Assembly: GCA_030824495.1 (NCBI GenBank)
Contig: JAVBXP010000024.1
Coordinates: 34,730 to 98,729, forward strand
Direction: 5' to 3'
DNA length: 64,000 bases
Source of the DNA: a bacterium
Lineage (GTDB): Bacteria; Pseudomonadota; Alphaproteobacteria; Caulobacterales; Caulobacteraceae
A program made the position numbers and the translations under genes. The notes beneath the pieces were generated by a model. The model was given only the letters and a program-made list of their open reading frames with translations, was not told where the DNA came from and made no database searches. Shown piece by piece: positions 9,318 to 17,702 of this stretch; positions within the stretch are counted from its first letter, which is position 1, and each line of letters begins with the position of its first letter.

Positions 9318-10531
9318 CCAAGCTGGACTTCCGCGCCCACGTGATCGCTTCGGACGCCGAGGCGATCGAGGTCGCTCGCGAGGTGGCCGGCAAGCTGGCG
9401 TCGGGCGCCTCGGACCGTGACCGGGAGCGCAGGCTGCCGGTAGCCGAGATGAACCTGCTTTCGGCCAGCGGCCTGCTGGGCGTGAGCGTGCCGTGCGCGT
9501 TCGGCGGGGCGCAGGTGTCGGTCGAGACCCTGACCGAGGTGTTCCAGATCCTCTCGTCCGCCGACTCGGCCATCGGCCAATTGCCGCAGAACCACTTCGT
9601 GTTCGTCGATGCGGTCGGCCAGGATGGAACGCCCGAACAGCAGGCCTTCTTCTTCGCCGAGATCCTGGCCGGGAAGCGGTTGGGCAACGCCCAGGCCGAA
9701 CGGGGAGGGGCCTCGGCCCTCGATCTGCGCACCCGCCTGCAGCGGAGCGGAAGCGGCTATCGCCTCAATGGGACGAAGTATTACTGCACCGGCGCCATCG
9801 TCGCCCACTGGATCCCGGTGTCGGCCATCGACGACGAGGGCCGCTCGGTGCTGGCCTATGTGCGCCGCGACGCCCCCGGCGTCGAGGTGCTGCCGGACTG
9901 GAACGCCATGGGCCAGCGGGTCACCTTCAGCGGGACCTCGACCTTCACGGACGTCGAGGTTTCCGAGGCCCAGGTGATCGCCCACTGGAAGCTCTTCGAG
10001 CGGCACAACCTCTTTCACGCCTTCGGCTCGCAGCTTCACGCGGCCATCGACGTAGGTATTGCGCGCAACGCCCTGGCTGACGCGCGTGATGCGATCCTCA
10101 AGCGTAGTCGACCTCGCCTCGGGGCGGCGGCGCCGAGCGCCCTGGAGGATCCTCATGTGCTGCTGAAATTCGGCCAGTTCGCGACCCGGTTGCACGCGGC
10201 CGAAGGCCTCACTCAACGCGCCGCCCGCCTGTTCGACCAGGCGCCGGCCACGGTGGACGCGCAGTACGCCGCCGATGTGGCGACCGCAGTCTCCGAGGCC
10301 AAGGCCTTCGTCGAGGACGTAGTGATGGAGATCACCAGCGACCTCTTCGCCTTGCTGGGCTCGAGCGCGACGGATGAGGATCTGAACCTGCATCGCCATT
10401 GGCGCAACGCCCGCACCCATACGGTGCACGACGCCAACCAGTGGCGCTACCACGCGGTCGGGGCTCGCTTCCTGACCGGCGCCGCGCCCGGCAAGCCGCT
10501 GCGCAGGCTGGCCGCACCGGTCGCTTCGTGA
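9314..10531 (+). CDS. Acyl-CoA dehydrogenase-fold flavin monooxygenase (DszC/SfnB-like), second copy
   Basis: A 405-residue relative of 1422-2726. It carries NAQAERGG in the middle region, KYYCTGAIVAHW (flavin-side loop) and a C-terminal HRHWRNARTHTVHD, the signature of DszC/SfnB-type oxygenases. It begins with GTG overlapping the stop of the SsuD-like gene (GTGA). The shared YCTG and RHWRNART motifs show the two acyl-CoA-dehydrogenase-fold enzymes here are paralogues. The second copy may act on a different oxidation state of the same substrate, as DszC performs two successive S-oxidations, but this is inference. Confidence 0.85.
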   Translation: MTKLDFRAHVIASDAEAIEVAREVAGKLASGASDRDRERRLPVAEMNLLSASGLLGVSVPCAFGGAQVSVETLTEVFQILSSADSAIGQLPQNHFVFVDAVGQDGTPEQQAFFFAEILAGKRLGNAQAERGGASALDLRTRLQRSGSGYRLNGTKYYCTGAIVAHWIPVSAIDDEGRSVLAYVRRDAPGVEVLPDWNAMGQRVTFSGTSTFTDVEVSEAQVIAHWKLFERHNLFHAFGSQLHAAIDVGIARNALADARDAILKRSRPRLGAAAPSALEDPHVLLKFGQFATRLHAAEGLTQRAARLFDQAPATVDAQYAADVATAVSEAKAFVEDVVMEITSDLFALLGSSATDEDLNLHRHWRNARTHTVHDANQWRYHAVGARFLTGAAPGKPLRRLAAPVAS

Positions 10532-10622
10532 GGTGATCGCCTCCGGTAAAACTGAAAGTTCGGCACAGGTTTTCTCGCTTCTCGATATCCTATTGCATAA
10601 GTAGGAATGTGACTTCAGTGAA

Positions 10623-10641
10623 CGACGCCGCTACGGCGTCG
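10623..10641 (+). promoter_or_regulatory. Perfect hairpin in the leader of the aldolase-like gene
   Basis: An 8-base perfect inverted repeat (CGACGCCG, 3-base loop CTA, CGGCGTCG) ends 17 bases before the ATG at 10659, just ahead of the ribosome site GAGAGGAAG. No T-run follows, so it is not a classical terminator. It could influence translation or RNA stability of the last two genes of the cluster, which follow the only sizeable gap (127 bases) after 8142. Confidence 0.45.
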
Positions 10642-10658
10642 GGCGAGAGGAAGCGTCC

Positions 10659-11264
10659 ATGATCCACGCCGCCTTCGGTGTTCCCCCCACCCAGTTCGAC
10701 AGCCAGGTGCAGGATTTCCTGATCCCGGCGCGGATCGAGGCGGCGAAGGCGTTCAGGGTCTTGCGCGACACGCGCAGCCTGGACGCCGCCGGCCAATTGG
10801 ACTTCATCGCCCGCGTGCCCGGACGGAACTTGCTCGTCCACTTGGCTCATCCGGGTCTGTGGTCGGTGACGCTTGAGCCCAGGGTCAACGTGCTTGATCT
10901 CGAAGACTCCGCGCCGGGCGGCGAGATTTTTCGGCGGCGGCCGGATGTGGCGAGCCTGGCCCGGTTCAGCGCGCCGCATCTCGACGCCTGGGCGCGGACT
11001 GGCGAGGACTTTCCGTTCGCGCACCGCTCGGTTGGCCGCACCGCGTTTCGGGGTCTCAAAACCTATGACACCGACGACGAGGCGGGCGTCGCCGCGACGG
11101 CCGCCAGCGAGAACTATGCCGGCGTACTCCAGAAATTCGGCGGCGCGGTGCTCTGGAGCCGGGGCGACATCCCGGCCTTGGCCGAGTTGATCCTGCTGGT
11201 CGAACAGGCCGCGAAGGTGGAATTGCTGGCGCGGCCGTTTTCGAGGTCGCCGGCATGGGCGTAG
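10659..11264 (+). CDS. Degenerate class II aldolase/adducin-like protein
   Basis: A 201-residue protein. Its layout follows class II aldolase/adducin proteins: an N-terminal helix with AAKAFRVL, then D-AGQLDFIARVPG (where the family has D-xxGHISxRxP), LEP-VNVLDLED, GEIFRRRPDVASL (family: IYRARPDVxAVVHTH), and a C-terminal VLWSRGDIPALAE matching the usual NHGVxVxG with its helix. At the position of the zinc-binding HTHS the sequence is ARFS (about residues 101-104), and the NHG histidine is also absent, so it should not bind the usual metal or act as an aldolase. A good ribosome site (AGAGGAAG) precedes the ATG. It is followed with overlap by the flavin reductase. The role is unknown. Confidence 0.65.
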   Translation: MIHAAFGVPPTQFDSQVQDFLIPARIEAAKAFRVLRDTRSLDAAGQLDFIARVPGRNLLVHLAHPGLWSVTLEPRVNVLDLEDSAPGGEIFRRRPDVASLARFSAPHLDAWARTGEDFPFAHRSVGRTAFRGLKTYDTDDEAGVAATAASENYAGVLQKFGGAVLWSRGDIPALAELILLVEQAAKVELLARPFSRSPAWA

Positions 11265-11785
11265 TGCTGCCGATCCACAGCGACCACGCGAACGCCGCCT
11301 GCGCTCTCGGGCCTGACGAGGCCACGCTCAAGGACGCCCTGTCGCGGCTGGCCAGCGGCCTGACCCTGATTACATGCTGGGACGACGGCGCTCCAAGGGG
11401 TCTGATCGCCACCTCGCTGATCGGCCTGTCGGTCGAGCCGCCACGGCTGCTGTTCAGTGTCCGCCACGAGGCCTCGGCCCACGACGCCCTGTTGAGGGAT
11501 GGTCGCTACGCGGCCACCATCCTCTCGACCAACGACCTTGCCGAAGCCGAGCGTTTTGCAAACGCCGCCGGCGCCCCAGAGCGCTTTTGCTCATCGGACT
11601 GGCGGCTGGATGATCCGTTCGCGCCTCGGTTCAGCGGCGGCTTGGCCAGTTTTGATCTGCGGACCGAGCACCGCATCGGCGCGGAAACCCACACGATCTT
11701 CATCGCAGAGGTGCTGAAGGTGTCGACCCGTCGAGGGCCGCCTCTGGTCTATTTCGAAAGAACCTTCACCACATTGGCCGATTGA
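11255..11785 (+). CDS. Flavin reductase domain protein (FMN reductase component)
   Basis: A 176-residue split-barrel flavin reductase-like protein. It shows ALSRLASGLTLITC, RGLIATSLIGLSVEPPRLLFSV (the flavin-binding strand with S-x-LSxxPP), RYAATILS and a C-terminal HTIFIAEVLKV followed by PLVYFERTF. Family members use NAD(P)H to make the FMNH2 consumed by two-component monooxygenases, and the five flavin-dependent oxygenase genes upstream are obvious clients. The ATG overlaps the end of the aldolase-like gene by ten bases. It is the last gene of the cluster; no clear terminator follows. Confidence 0.88.
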   Translation: MGVVLPIHSDHANAACALGPDEATLKDALSRLASGLTLITCWDDGAPRGLIATSLIGLSVEPPRLLFSVRHEASAHDALLRDGRYAATILSTNDLAEAERFANAAGAPERFCSSDWRLDDPFAPRFSGGLASFDLRTEHRIGAETHTIFIAEVLKVSTRRGPPLVYFERTFTTLAD

Positions 11786-12611
11786 GCGTCCTCCCACGCG
11801 GCATAGGCTGTGAGCGCCCCGCACCTAGCCGCGGCGGAGGCGCAATCGATGGTATTTGACGGAGTGCAGTAGACGACCAGCACCCTTTTCTTGGCCGCGT
11901 CGATGCCGCCCTGAAGGGCAAGAAGTCCCTCGTAGGGGGATGAGCCTGGCGACTAGCGAGCGCTGGAGAATTGGTCCGATCCCAAGCCATACGGGTCGAT
12001 GGTTGGGACCCGGCCAGCCCGCTTGCACTCAGCAGCGAGTTCGGCGCGTAAGTGGGGTTCCAAGCGCCCGGAAGCGGGCTCAGATCACCGACGCTTTGTA
12101 CCTATTTTCGGTGATCAGCGGATCCTGATCCTTGCGCGCACCGATCCTGAAGGTCGCGACCGTTGCGACGCACGCTGTCGGGGCAATTTAACGCTGACCG
12201 CATAACTCGTTGATTTCGCTGAAGAAGCCGAAATCGGCAACTTAGGGATTCCAACTTAACGTTGGCCCTAAACCGACATCGACAACTTAAGACTGGCCCC
12301 GAGCAAAAGAGGCGCTGCTCGGTATCCCGTAGATCTCCGACGCGGTAGGCCCGAAGCGCACAGTCGTCCCGTTCAGGCAACAGACTTTCGGGTCGGCGCG
12401 AGTGGCGGTGGTGCGCCGAAAACAGAGGGCCTCGATGATCTCTCGGCGCGGATGCGCCAATGATCGCCGCGGCAAGCGATGGATATCCATAGGCTGCCGG
12501 CGTCTTCGCGCGCCCGTACGATCCGCAGATTATAAAAGCCCCGATTGGACGAAGTGCTAGGTTGGGTCCACGGGCCGCGAGCCGGTATCGCGGCGTGAAA
12601 GAAAGGGCGAG
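11786..12611. other. 826-bp gene-free stretch with decayed and repeat sequence
   Basis: No convincing gene was found. A short minus-strand frame around 11820-11945 reads like coding sequence (it includes VLVVYCTPSNT) but has an in-frame stop just upstream and no start, so it is at most a remnant. Bases 12182-12300 hold a block of short repeats described separately. The last ~100 bases should contain the promoter of the PAS kinase, whose ATG is preceded by AAAGGGCGAG; no promoter could be assigned with confidence. Confidence 0.6.
12182..12300 (+). repeat. Repeat block A: four degenerate units of GCAACTTAAGACTGGCCC type
   Basis: Units begin at about 12182 (GGCAATTTAACGCTGACC), 12236 (GGCAACTTAGGG), 12251 (CCAACTTAACGTTGGCCC) and 12281 (GACAACTTAAGACTGGCCC). 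Related blocks occur at 34904-34955 in the same orientation and at 43351-43393 inverted. Several spaced copies of a ~19-base unit resemble the multiple transposase-binding sites at ends of IS21-type elements, but no transposase gene accompanies them. Assignment to an IS family is inference. Confidence 0.6.
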
Positions 12612-15600
12612 ATGATGCTGTCCATCGCCGCTGATCCGACTTTAGACGGGCCTAAACGCGCCGCGGTGATCGTAGAGGGGGTGGCCGGAACCGCCTGGGC
12701 GACCGACCGGGCAGGCGCCTTCGTCTACCTCACCCAACACATCCTCACCGTCCTCAGGATCACGCAAGAAGAGCTCGACGCTATCGAACCGACACCTGTC
12801 TGGAAAAACTGGCTTCATCCAGACGATTACGACGCCGCGGTGACTGCTTGGAGCCACAGCCTGCGCACTGGCGCCCATTACGATGTGACCGTCCGCCGCC
12901 TGCAGGTCGATGGGACCTACGGGTGGGGACGGTTCTCCGGGAAGCCATTGTCGGACGACGGAGGTGAAATCCTGGGCTGGTATGGCGCCGTGCTTGAAGC
13001 TGTGGCTCCGCTTGGTGGCTCCGAAGTCGACAGGGACTTCGAAGGCGCGCCGGGCGAGCGCCCTGGCGCAGAGGCAGTTTGGCCGGTCGGCATGGCGCCT
13101 GCCGGTGGAAGCAGAGAGCGTTTGGAGGGAGACCAGGAGGCTGTCCCGAGCGAGGCACACCAGGCGCTGTCGACCGAACGCCGCCTTCAGCAATTGGTCG
13201 ACGCCGTGCCCGCACTAATTTGGAGCACGACGCCTGACGGAACGCCCTCCTATATCAACAAGCGTCTGGCGGACGCCGTGGGCGTCGAACTGTCTGACCT
13301 CGTCGGGCCAAATGCTTCCCGTTCGCTCGCAGATATTCACCCTGACGACATGTCAGCGGTCGAGCACGCGCTTTCCCTCGCGTTCAAGACGGGCGAAACG
13401 TTCTGTCACACCTACCGCCAGAAGCGCACCGATGGCCCATATCGCTGGACCGAGGGGCGAGCTGAACCGCTACGCGGCGACGATGGCTCCATCGTCCAGT
13501 GGTACGGAGTGTGCGTCGATGTACACGAGCGCTTCCTTGCCGAAGAGGCCCTCAAGGAAAGCGAAGGAAAGCTCCGCCGGCTCGTCGACACCGTGCCCGG
13601 GCTAATTTGGTGTCTGTCACCCGACGGGCGGCCCACCTACCAAAGCAAGCAGTTGATCCAGTGGCTAGGTGAGCGTCCGGAAGGTCTCGATGCACCGGAG
13701 GACGCTGCTGCCGCCCTCGGTCCTATGATGGTCCATCCGGAAGATATTTCGCAGGTTGAGGACCAGCTGGCGCATTGCGTGCGCACGGGCGATGCCTTCC
13801 TCCGAAAGTACCGCGTACGGCGCCACGACGGAGTTTTCCGTTGGGTCGAGGGGCGGGCCCAGCCTCTGCGCGATGATAGTGGAAGCATTGTCCAGTGGTA
13901 CGGAGTGCTTATCGACATCGATGACCTGATGCGGGCGCAGGACGAACTCCGTGGACGGGAGAAGGAGCTCTCGCAACTCGTCGATCTGGTACCCAGCCGC
14001 ATCTGGCGCCTGAGGCCCGACGGCGAGCCGATATTCTTCAACAAGCGGATGGTCGATTTCCTCGGCATGGAGCCGGCCGACACAGACAGCGTGAGCCGAC
14101 TGCAGGTTCTCCTCGGGGTGATCCACCCTGATGATGCGGCGCAATTTGAGGTGACGCTCCATCACAGCCTGGCGACCGGCGAGGGTTTCGCCATGCAGTA
14201 CAGGCTGCGCAACGCCGACGGGAACTATAGATGGATGTCGGGCCGCGCTGAGCCGCTGCGGGACGATGGCGGCCGCATCGTGCAGTGGTGCGGCCTCTGC
14301 CACGACATCGACGATCAGATGCGGCTGTACGCCGATATCGCAGAACGCGAGGCCCGCATTCGGCGGCTCGTGGATTCCGATATCATCGGGATCGTGATTT
14401 GGGACCTAGACGGGACCCTCATCGACGCCAACGACGCCTTTCTCCGCATGGTTCAATACGAACGTGAAGATGTGGAGGCCGGCATTCGTTGGTTCGACAT
14501 GACGCCGCCGGATTGGCAGGCAGTGCATGCCCAGGAAGAAGCCGATGAACTCGCGGCGACCGGCAAGATGCAAGCCCGTGAGAAGGAGTACTTCAGGAAA
14601 GACGGCAGCCGTGTCCCAGTCCTGATCGGGGCCGCCTGTTTCGATGGGCAATCGCAGCAGGGGGTCGCCTATATCCTGGACCTTACCGAGCGCAAGCGAG
14701 CTGAAGCAGCTGTGCGCTACCGTGAACGAGAATTGTCCCAGCTGGTCGACATGGTCCCCAGCTATCTCTGGCGTATCACTCCCGAAGGTGAGCCGGTCTT
14801 CTTCAACAAGCGCCTGGTGGACTTCCTGGGCCTTGATGTAATGGGCGCGGACAAGCCGGGCCTGCCCCGACTTGCTGCCATTATCGAGGCCGTCATCCAT
14901 CCAGATGACGCGGCGGGCGCCGCCGCGGCTTTCGAGCGCTCATTCGCCACTGGGACACGCCTTGCGATGCAATGGCGCATGCGCCGGGCTGATGGCGCCT
15001 ATCGCTGGATGGCGGCCAGCGCCGAGGCGCTGCTCGACCAGGATGGGCGGATCGCCCAGTGGTACGGCCTATGCCACGATATCGACGATCAGGTGTTGGC
15101 TGAGCGAGCGTTGCAGCGCAGCAACCAGCAACTGGAGCAAATGATCGACGCGCTGCCGGTCAACGTCCTGAGCTTCGACCCCGCTCGCCAGTTGACATAC
15201 GCCAGCAAGCGCTACGTCGACACGGTCGGTTTTCCGGGATCGGGTGAGCGAGACTTCGAGGCGCTTGCCCGGGATGTGTCCCACCCGGACGACTTTCCCA
15301 TCATGTTCCGACGGGCGTCTGACGGCTTTGAGACGGGCGAGCCGTTCACCAACAGATTCCGCCGCCGCTGCAGCGACGGCGTTTATCGATGGATAGAAGC
15401 GCGCGCTCAGGCCTTGCTCGATGCCGAAGGCGCGATCGTTCAATGGTACATCGTCTCGATCGACATCGAAGAAGAGATGCAGGCTCAGGAATCCCTGCGC
15501 GAGCGCGAGCGGTTCCTCTGGCAGCTGGTGGAAACTCTGCCCGCCATGATCGATTGCGCAGCGCCGGACGGCGAGCCGGTCTATCGAAGCCAGCAGCTTC

Positions 15601-16613
15601 GCCACTTCCTGGGCTACGGCCTTGAAGAACTTGATGACCTAGGAAAGCCGCGCCTTGCCGGGACATTGGACGCCGGCGTGCATCCCGAAGATATCGCCGG
15701 GGTGAAGCACCAATATGCGCAGTCCTTAAGCACCGGGGAGCCTTACGCCCGGCGACATCGGCTGCGCCGTCATGACGGCGAATACCGCTGGGTCGAGACC
15801 CGCGCTGCGCCCATGCGCAATGCGGATGGCGAGATCGTCCAGTGGAATGTCATCTGTCTTGATATCGACGCCGAGGTTCGCGCCCAGGACGACCTGCGCC
15901 TCGCCCAGGAACGCCTCGCTCGCGCGAGCCAGGCCGCCAGCCTGGCTGAGCTCTCCGCCTCCATTGCTCATGAGGTGAACCAGCCCCTGGCGGCGGTGGT
16001 CTGGAACTCCCAGGCCTGCCAGCGCTGGCTTACCGCAAACCCGCCCAACCTTGAGCGCGCGCAGATCACGGTAGATCGGATCATTCGCGACGCGAACTCC
16101 GCAGCGGACGTCGTGAGCCGTATTCGCGCGCTCTTCAAGCAGACGGTCGAACCTCGCCATCGCGCCTCCATTGGAGAGCTGATCGCCGACGTGGGGCGGT
16201 TGCTCGCGGACCAATCCTATCAGGCGCGGGCCACGGTCAGGATCGATGTGGCTTCCGATCTTCCGCAGCTTCCATTCGACGTAGTCCAGATGGAACAGGT
16301 GCTGATCAATCTCATGCGCAACGCGACTGAGGCGATGGATGGATGGACGGCGGAGCCACGGCTTGGTGTTCGGGCTGTGCGGGACGGCGATATGATCCGT
16401 GTCGAAGTCAGTGACAATGGACCCGGCTTGCTGAACCCCGAAAAGGTCTTCGACGCCTTCTTCACGACCAAGCAAAGCGGCATGGGAATGGGCTTGGCGA
16501 TCTCCCGATCGATCGTGGAGTCTCATGGCGGGCGGCTATGGGTCGAACGCAACGACGACGGAGGTGCGACCTTCGCCTTCACACTCCCGATACAGCTGCA
16601 AGAACCGGCATGA
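12612..16613 (+). CDS. Soluble histidine kinase with eight tandem PAS domains
   Basis: A 1333-residue sensor kinase without a signal peptide or membrane segments, hence cytosolic. Eight PAS units lie at about residues 12-120, 190-310, 317-440, 450-570, 576-697, 700-826, 835-955 and 963-1090. Seven are PAS_3-like, each with a P-x-x-W/I start, an IHPDD-type motif and a closing VQWYG; the fifth is of another PAS type ending in DLTERK. The dimerisation domain carries the phospho-acceptor His1120 in SIAHEVNQPLAAV. The ATPase domain has the N-box LINLMRNATEAM, DNGPGL and GMGMGLAIS. Units 4 and 6 are very alike (ELSQLVD, FFNKR-VDFLG), pointing to internal duplication. It overlaps the FixJ-type gene (ATGA), which should be its partner. 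The signal is unknown; no clear haem ligand was identified. Confidence 0.93.
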   Translation: MMLSIAADPTLDGPKRAAVIVEGVAGTAWATDRAGAFVYLTQHILTVLRITQEELDAIEPTPVWKNWLHPDDYDAAVTAWSHSLRTGAHYDVTVRRLQVDGTYGWGRFSGKPLSDDGGEILGWYGAVLEAVAPLGGSEVDRDFEGAPGERPGAEAVWPVGMAPAGGSRERLEGDQEAVPSEAHQALSTERRLQQLVDAVPALIWSTTPDGTPSYINKRLADAVGVELSDLVGPNASRSLADIHPDDMSAVEHALSLAFKTGETFCHTYRQKRTDGPYRWTEGRAEPLRGDDGSIVQWYGVCVDVHERFLAEEALKESEGKLRRLVDTVPGLIWCLSPDGRPTYQSKQLIQWLGERPEGLDAPEDAAAALGPMMVHPEDISQVEDQLAHCVRTGDAFLRKYRVRRHDGVFRWVEGRAQPLRDDSGSIVQWYGVLIDIDDLMRAQDELRGREKELSQLVDLVPSRIWRLRPDGEPIFFNKRMVDFLGMEPADTDSVSRLQVLLGVIHPDDAAQFEVTLHHSLATGEGFAMQYRLRNADGNYRWMSGRAEPLRDDGGRIVQWCGLCHDIDDQMRLYADIAEREARIRRLVDSDIIGIVIWDLDGTLIDANDAFLRMVQYEREDVEAGIRWFDMTPPDWQAVHAQEEADELAATGKMQAREKEYFRKDGSRVPVLIGAACFDGQSQQGVAYILDLTERKRAEAAVRYRERELSQLVDMVPSYLWRITPEGEPVFFNKRLVDFLGLDVMGADKPGLPRLAAIIEAVIHPDDAAGAAAAFERSFATGTRLAMQWRMRRADGAYRWMAASAEALLDQDGRIAQWYGLCHDIDDQVLAERALQRSNQQLEQMIDALPVNVLSFDPARQLTYASKRYVDTVGFPGSGERDFEALARDVSHPDDFPIMFRRASDGFETGEPFTNRFRRRCSDGVYRWIEARAQALLDAEGAIVQWYIVSIDIEEEMQAQESLRERERFLWQLVETLPAMIDCAAPDGEPVYRSQQLRHFLGYGLEELDDLGKPRLAGTLDAGVHPEDIAGVKHQYAQSLSTGEPYARRHRLRRHDGEYRWVETRAAPMRNADGEIVQWNVICLDIDAEVRAQDDLRLAQERLARASQAASLAELSASIAHEVNQPLAAVVWNSQACQRWLTANPPNLERAQITVDRIIRDANSAADVVSRIRALFKQTVEPRHRASIGELIADVGRLLADQSYQARATVRIDVASDLPQLPFDVVQMEQVLINLMRNATEAMDGWTAEPRLGVRAVRDGDMIRVEVSDNGPGLLNPEKVFDAFFTTKQSGMGMGLAISRSIVESHGGRLWVERNDDGGATFAFTLPIQLQEPA

Positions 16614-17242
16614 TCACCGATGCGCCGATTGTGCTGATCGTGGATGACGATCCAAGAGTGCGCGAGGCTCTAAGCGAATTGCTCCAGGCCCACGCCATCC
16701 GGGTCGCCGCCTATGCGTCTGCCGGAGACTATGCACGCGCCGCCAAACCTCAGGGCCCGGCGTGCCTTCTCCTGGATGTCGAGCTTCCGGATATCAACGG
16801 GCTCGATCTTCAGGCGCAACTGGCCGGCGCGGGACATCCGCCGATCGTGTTCATCACCGGCCACGGCGACATCCCCTCTTCGGTTCGGGCGATCAAGCGT
16901 GGGGCCGTGGATTTCCTGACCAAGCCGTTTGGTGACGACGCACTCATAGCCGCCGTCGAGGCGGCGTTCACCCAGGATCGGCAAGAACGCGCCCAGCGTG
17001 CGGACCTCGAACAGCTACAGGCGCGATATGCGACGCTGACGGCCCGTGAGCGCGACGTGCTGCCGCTCATCGTTAGCGGATTGTTGAACAAGCAGGCCGC
17101 TGCAAAACTCGCACTGAGCGAGGTGACGCTTCAAGTCCATCGGCGAAATGTATTGCGAAAGATGGAAGCCGCCTCGCTCGCCGATCTGGTGAGGATCGCG
17201 GAGCGCCTGAAGATCCCAGTGAAGCATTCGCGACGCGGATAG
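16610..17242 (+). CDS. FixJ-family response regulator (receiver + LuxR-type HTH)
   Basis: A 210-residue two-domain regulator. The receiver has the acidic cluster DDD at 12-14, phospho-acceptor Asp56 (LLLDVELPDINGLDLQ), the TGHGD switch and the FLTKPF lysine. A LuxR/FixJ-type helix-turn-helix follows (LTARERDVLPLIVSG, then VTLQVHRRNVLRKMEA). I chose the ATG at 16610, which overlaps the kinase stop, over a longer frame opening at 16538 inside the kinase, because the receiver starts directly there (VLIVDDDP). It is very likely phosphorylated by the eight-PAS kinase and acts as a transcription activator. Targets are unknown. Confidence 0.92.
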   Translation: MITDAPIVLIVDDDPRVREALSELLQAHAIRVAAYASAGDYARAAKPQGPACLLLDVELPDINGLDLQAQLAGAGHPPIVFITGHGDIPSSVRAIKRGAVDFLTKPFGDDALIAAVEAAFTQDRQERAQRADLEQLQARYATLTARERDVLPLIVSGLLNKQAAAKLALSEVTLQVHRRNVLRKMEAASLADLVRIAERLKIPVKHSRRG

Positions 17243-17250
17243 AGGCAGGT

Positions 17251-17616
17251 GTGAGTTATTCCAAGCGTATAGTCGCCGTAGTGGACGACGATTCCCGGCT
17301 CCTGGAGTCGCTGGAGAACCTCTTTGAGTCGGCTGGATATGGTGTGCGCACATTCTCATCCGCCGCTGCGCTTCTCGAATGCGGACTGAGCAACATCGAC
17401 GGCCTCATCTCAGATATTGGGATGCCTGGCATGGACGGCTTCCAGCTTCGCGCGGCGGTCCATGCGGAACGGCCGGGCCTGCCCGTCTTCCTGATCACGG
17501 GGCGCCACGAAATCACTCAGCGGACGGCGGCGCTGGCCGCAGCTTCAGTTCTATTTCGTAAGCCAATCGATGGGCAGTTATTGTTGGCGGCGGTGGATGA
17601 ACGCCTCGCAAAATAG
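17251..17616 (+). CDS. Single-domain response regulator (receiver only), first copy
   Basis: A 121-residue stand-alone receiver starting at GTG eight bases after the FixJ-type gene. It has the DDD cluster at 12-14, phospho-acceptor Asp55 in ISDIGMPGMDGFQL, the T/S switch region LITGRHE and a KP lysine near the end. It has no output domain, so it may act as a phosphate sink, shuttle or protein-interaction regulator in the PAS-kinase pathway. It is strongly similar to the receiver at 18383-18769 (shared LLESLENLFESAGY and SDIGMPGMDGFQL-type stretches), showing duplication. Confidence 0.88.
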   Translation: MSYSKRIVAVVDDDSRLLESLENLFESAGYGVRTFSSAAALLECGLSNIDGLISDIGMPGMDGFQLRAAVHAERPGLPVFLITGRHEITQRTAALAAASVLFRKPIDGQLLLAAVDERLAK

Positions 17617-17702
17617 CGCCGGAGGCGACCGCCATCGGTTCGCCCACCTGTTTCTCCGCTTGGGCCGGCGAGCTTGCTTGAGGAGTGAGGAGACCGTGTT
17701 CT

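Noticed and set aside
9176..10453. Long minus-strand open frame (about 425 codons) opposite the second DszC-like gene
   Set aside because: It lies wholly antisense to well-supported genes, has no recognisable motif and is explained by high GC in the opposite frame.
10659..11264. Functional class II aldolase
   Set aside because: The metal-binding histidines are absent at the expected positions.
11820..11945. Coding-like minus-strand segment after the flavin reductase
   Set aside because: It has an in-frame stop upstream and no usable start, and no family was recognised; kept only as a possible remnant.
12612..15890. Repeated DNA in the PAS kinase as a mobile or CRISPR-like repeat
   Set aside because: The repetition is protein-domain duplication in one reading frame, not short regularly spaced repeats.
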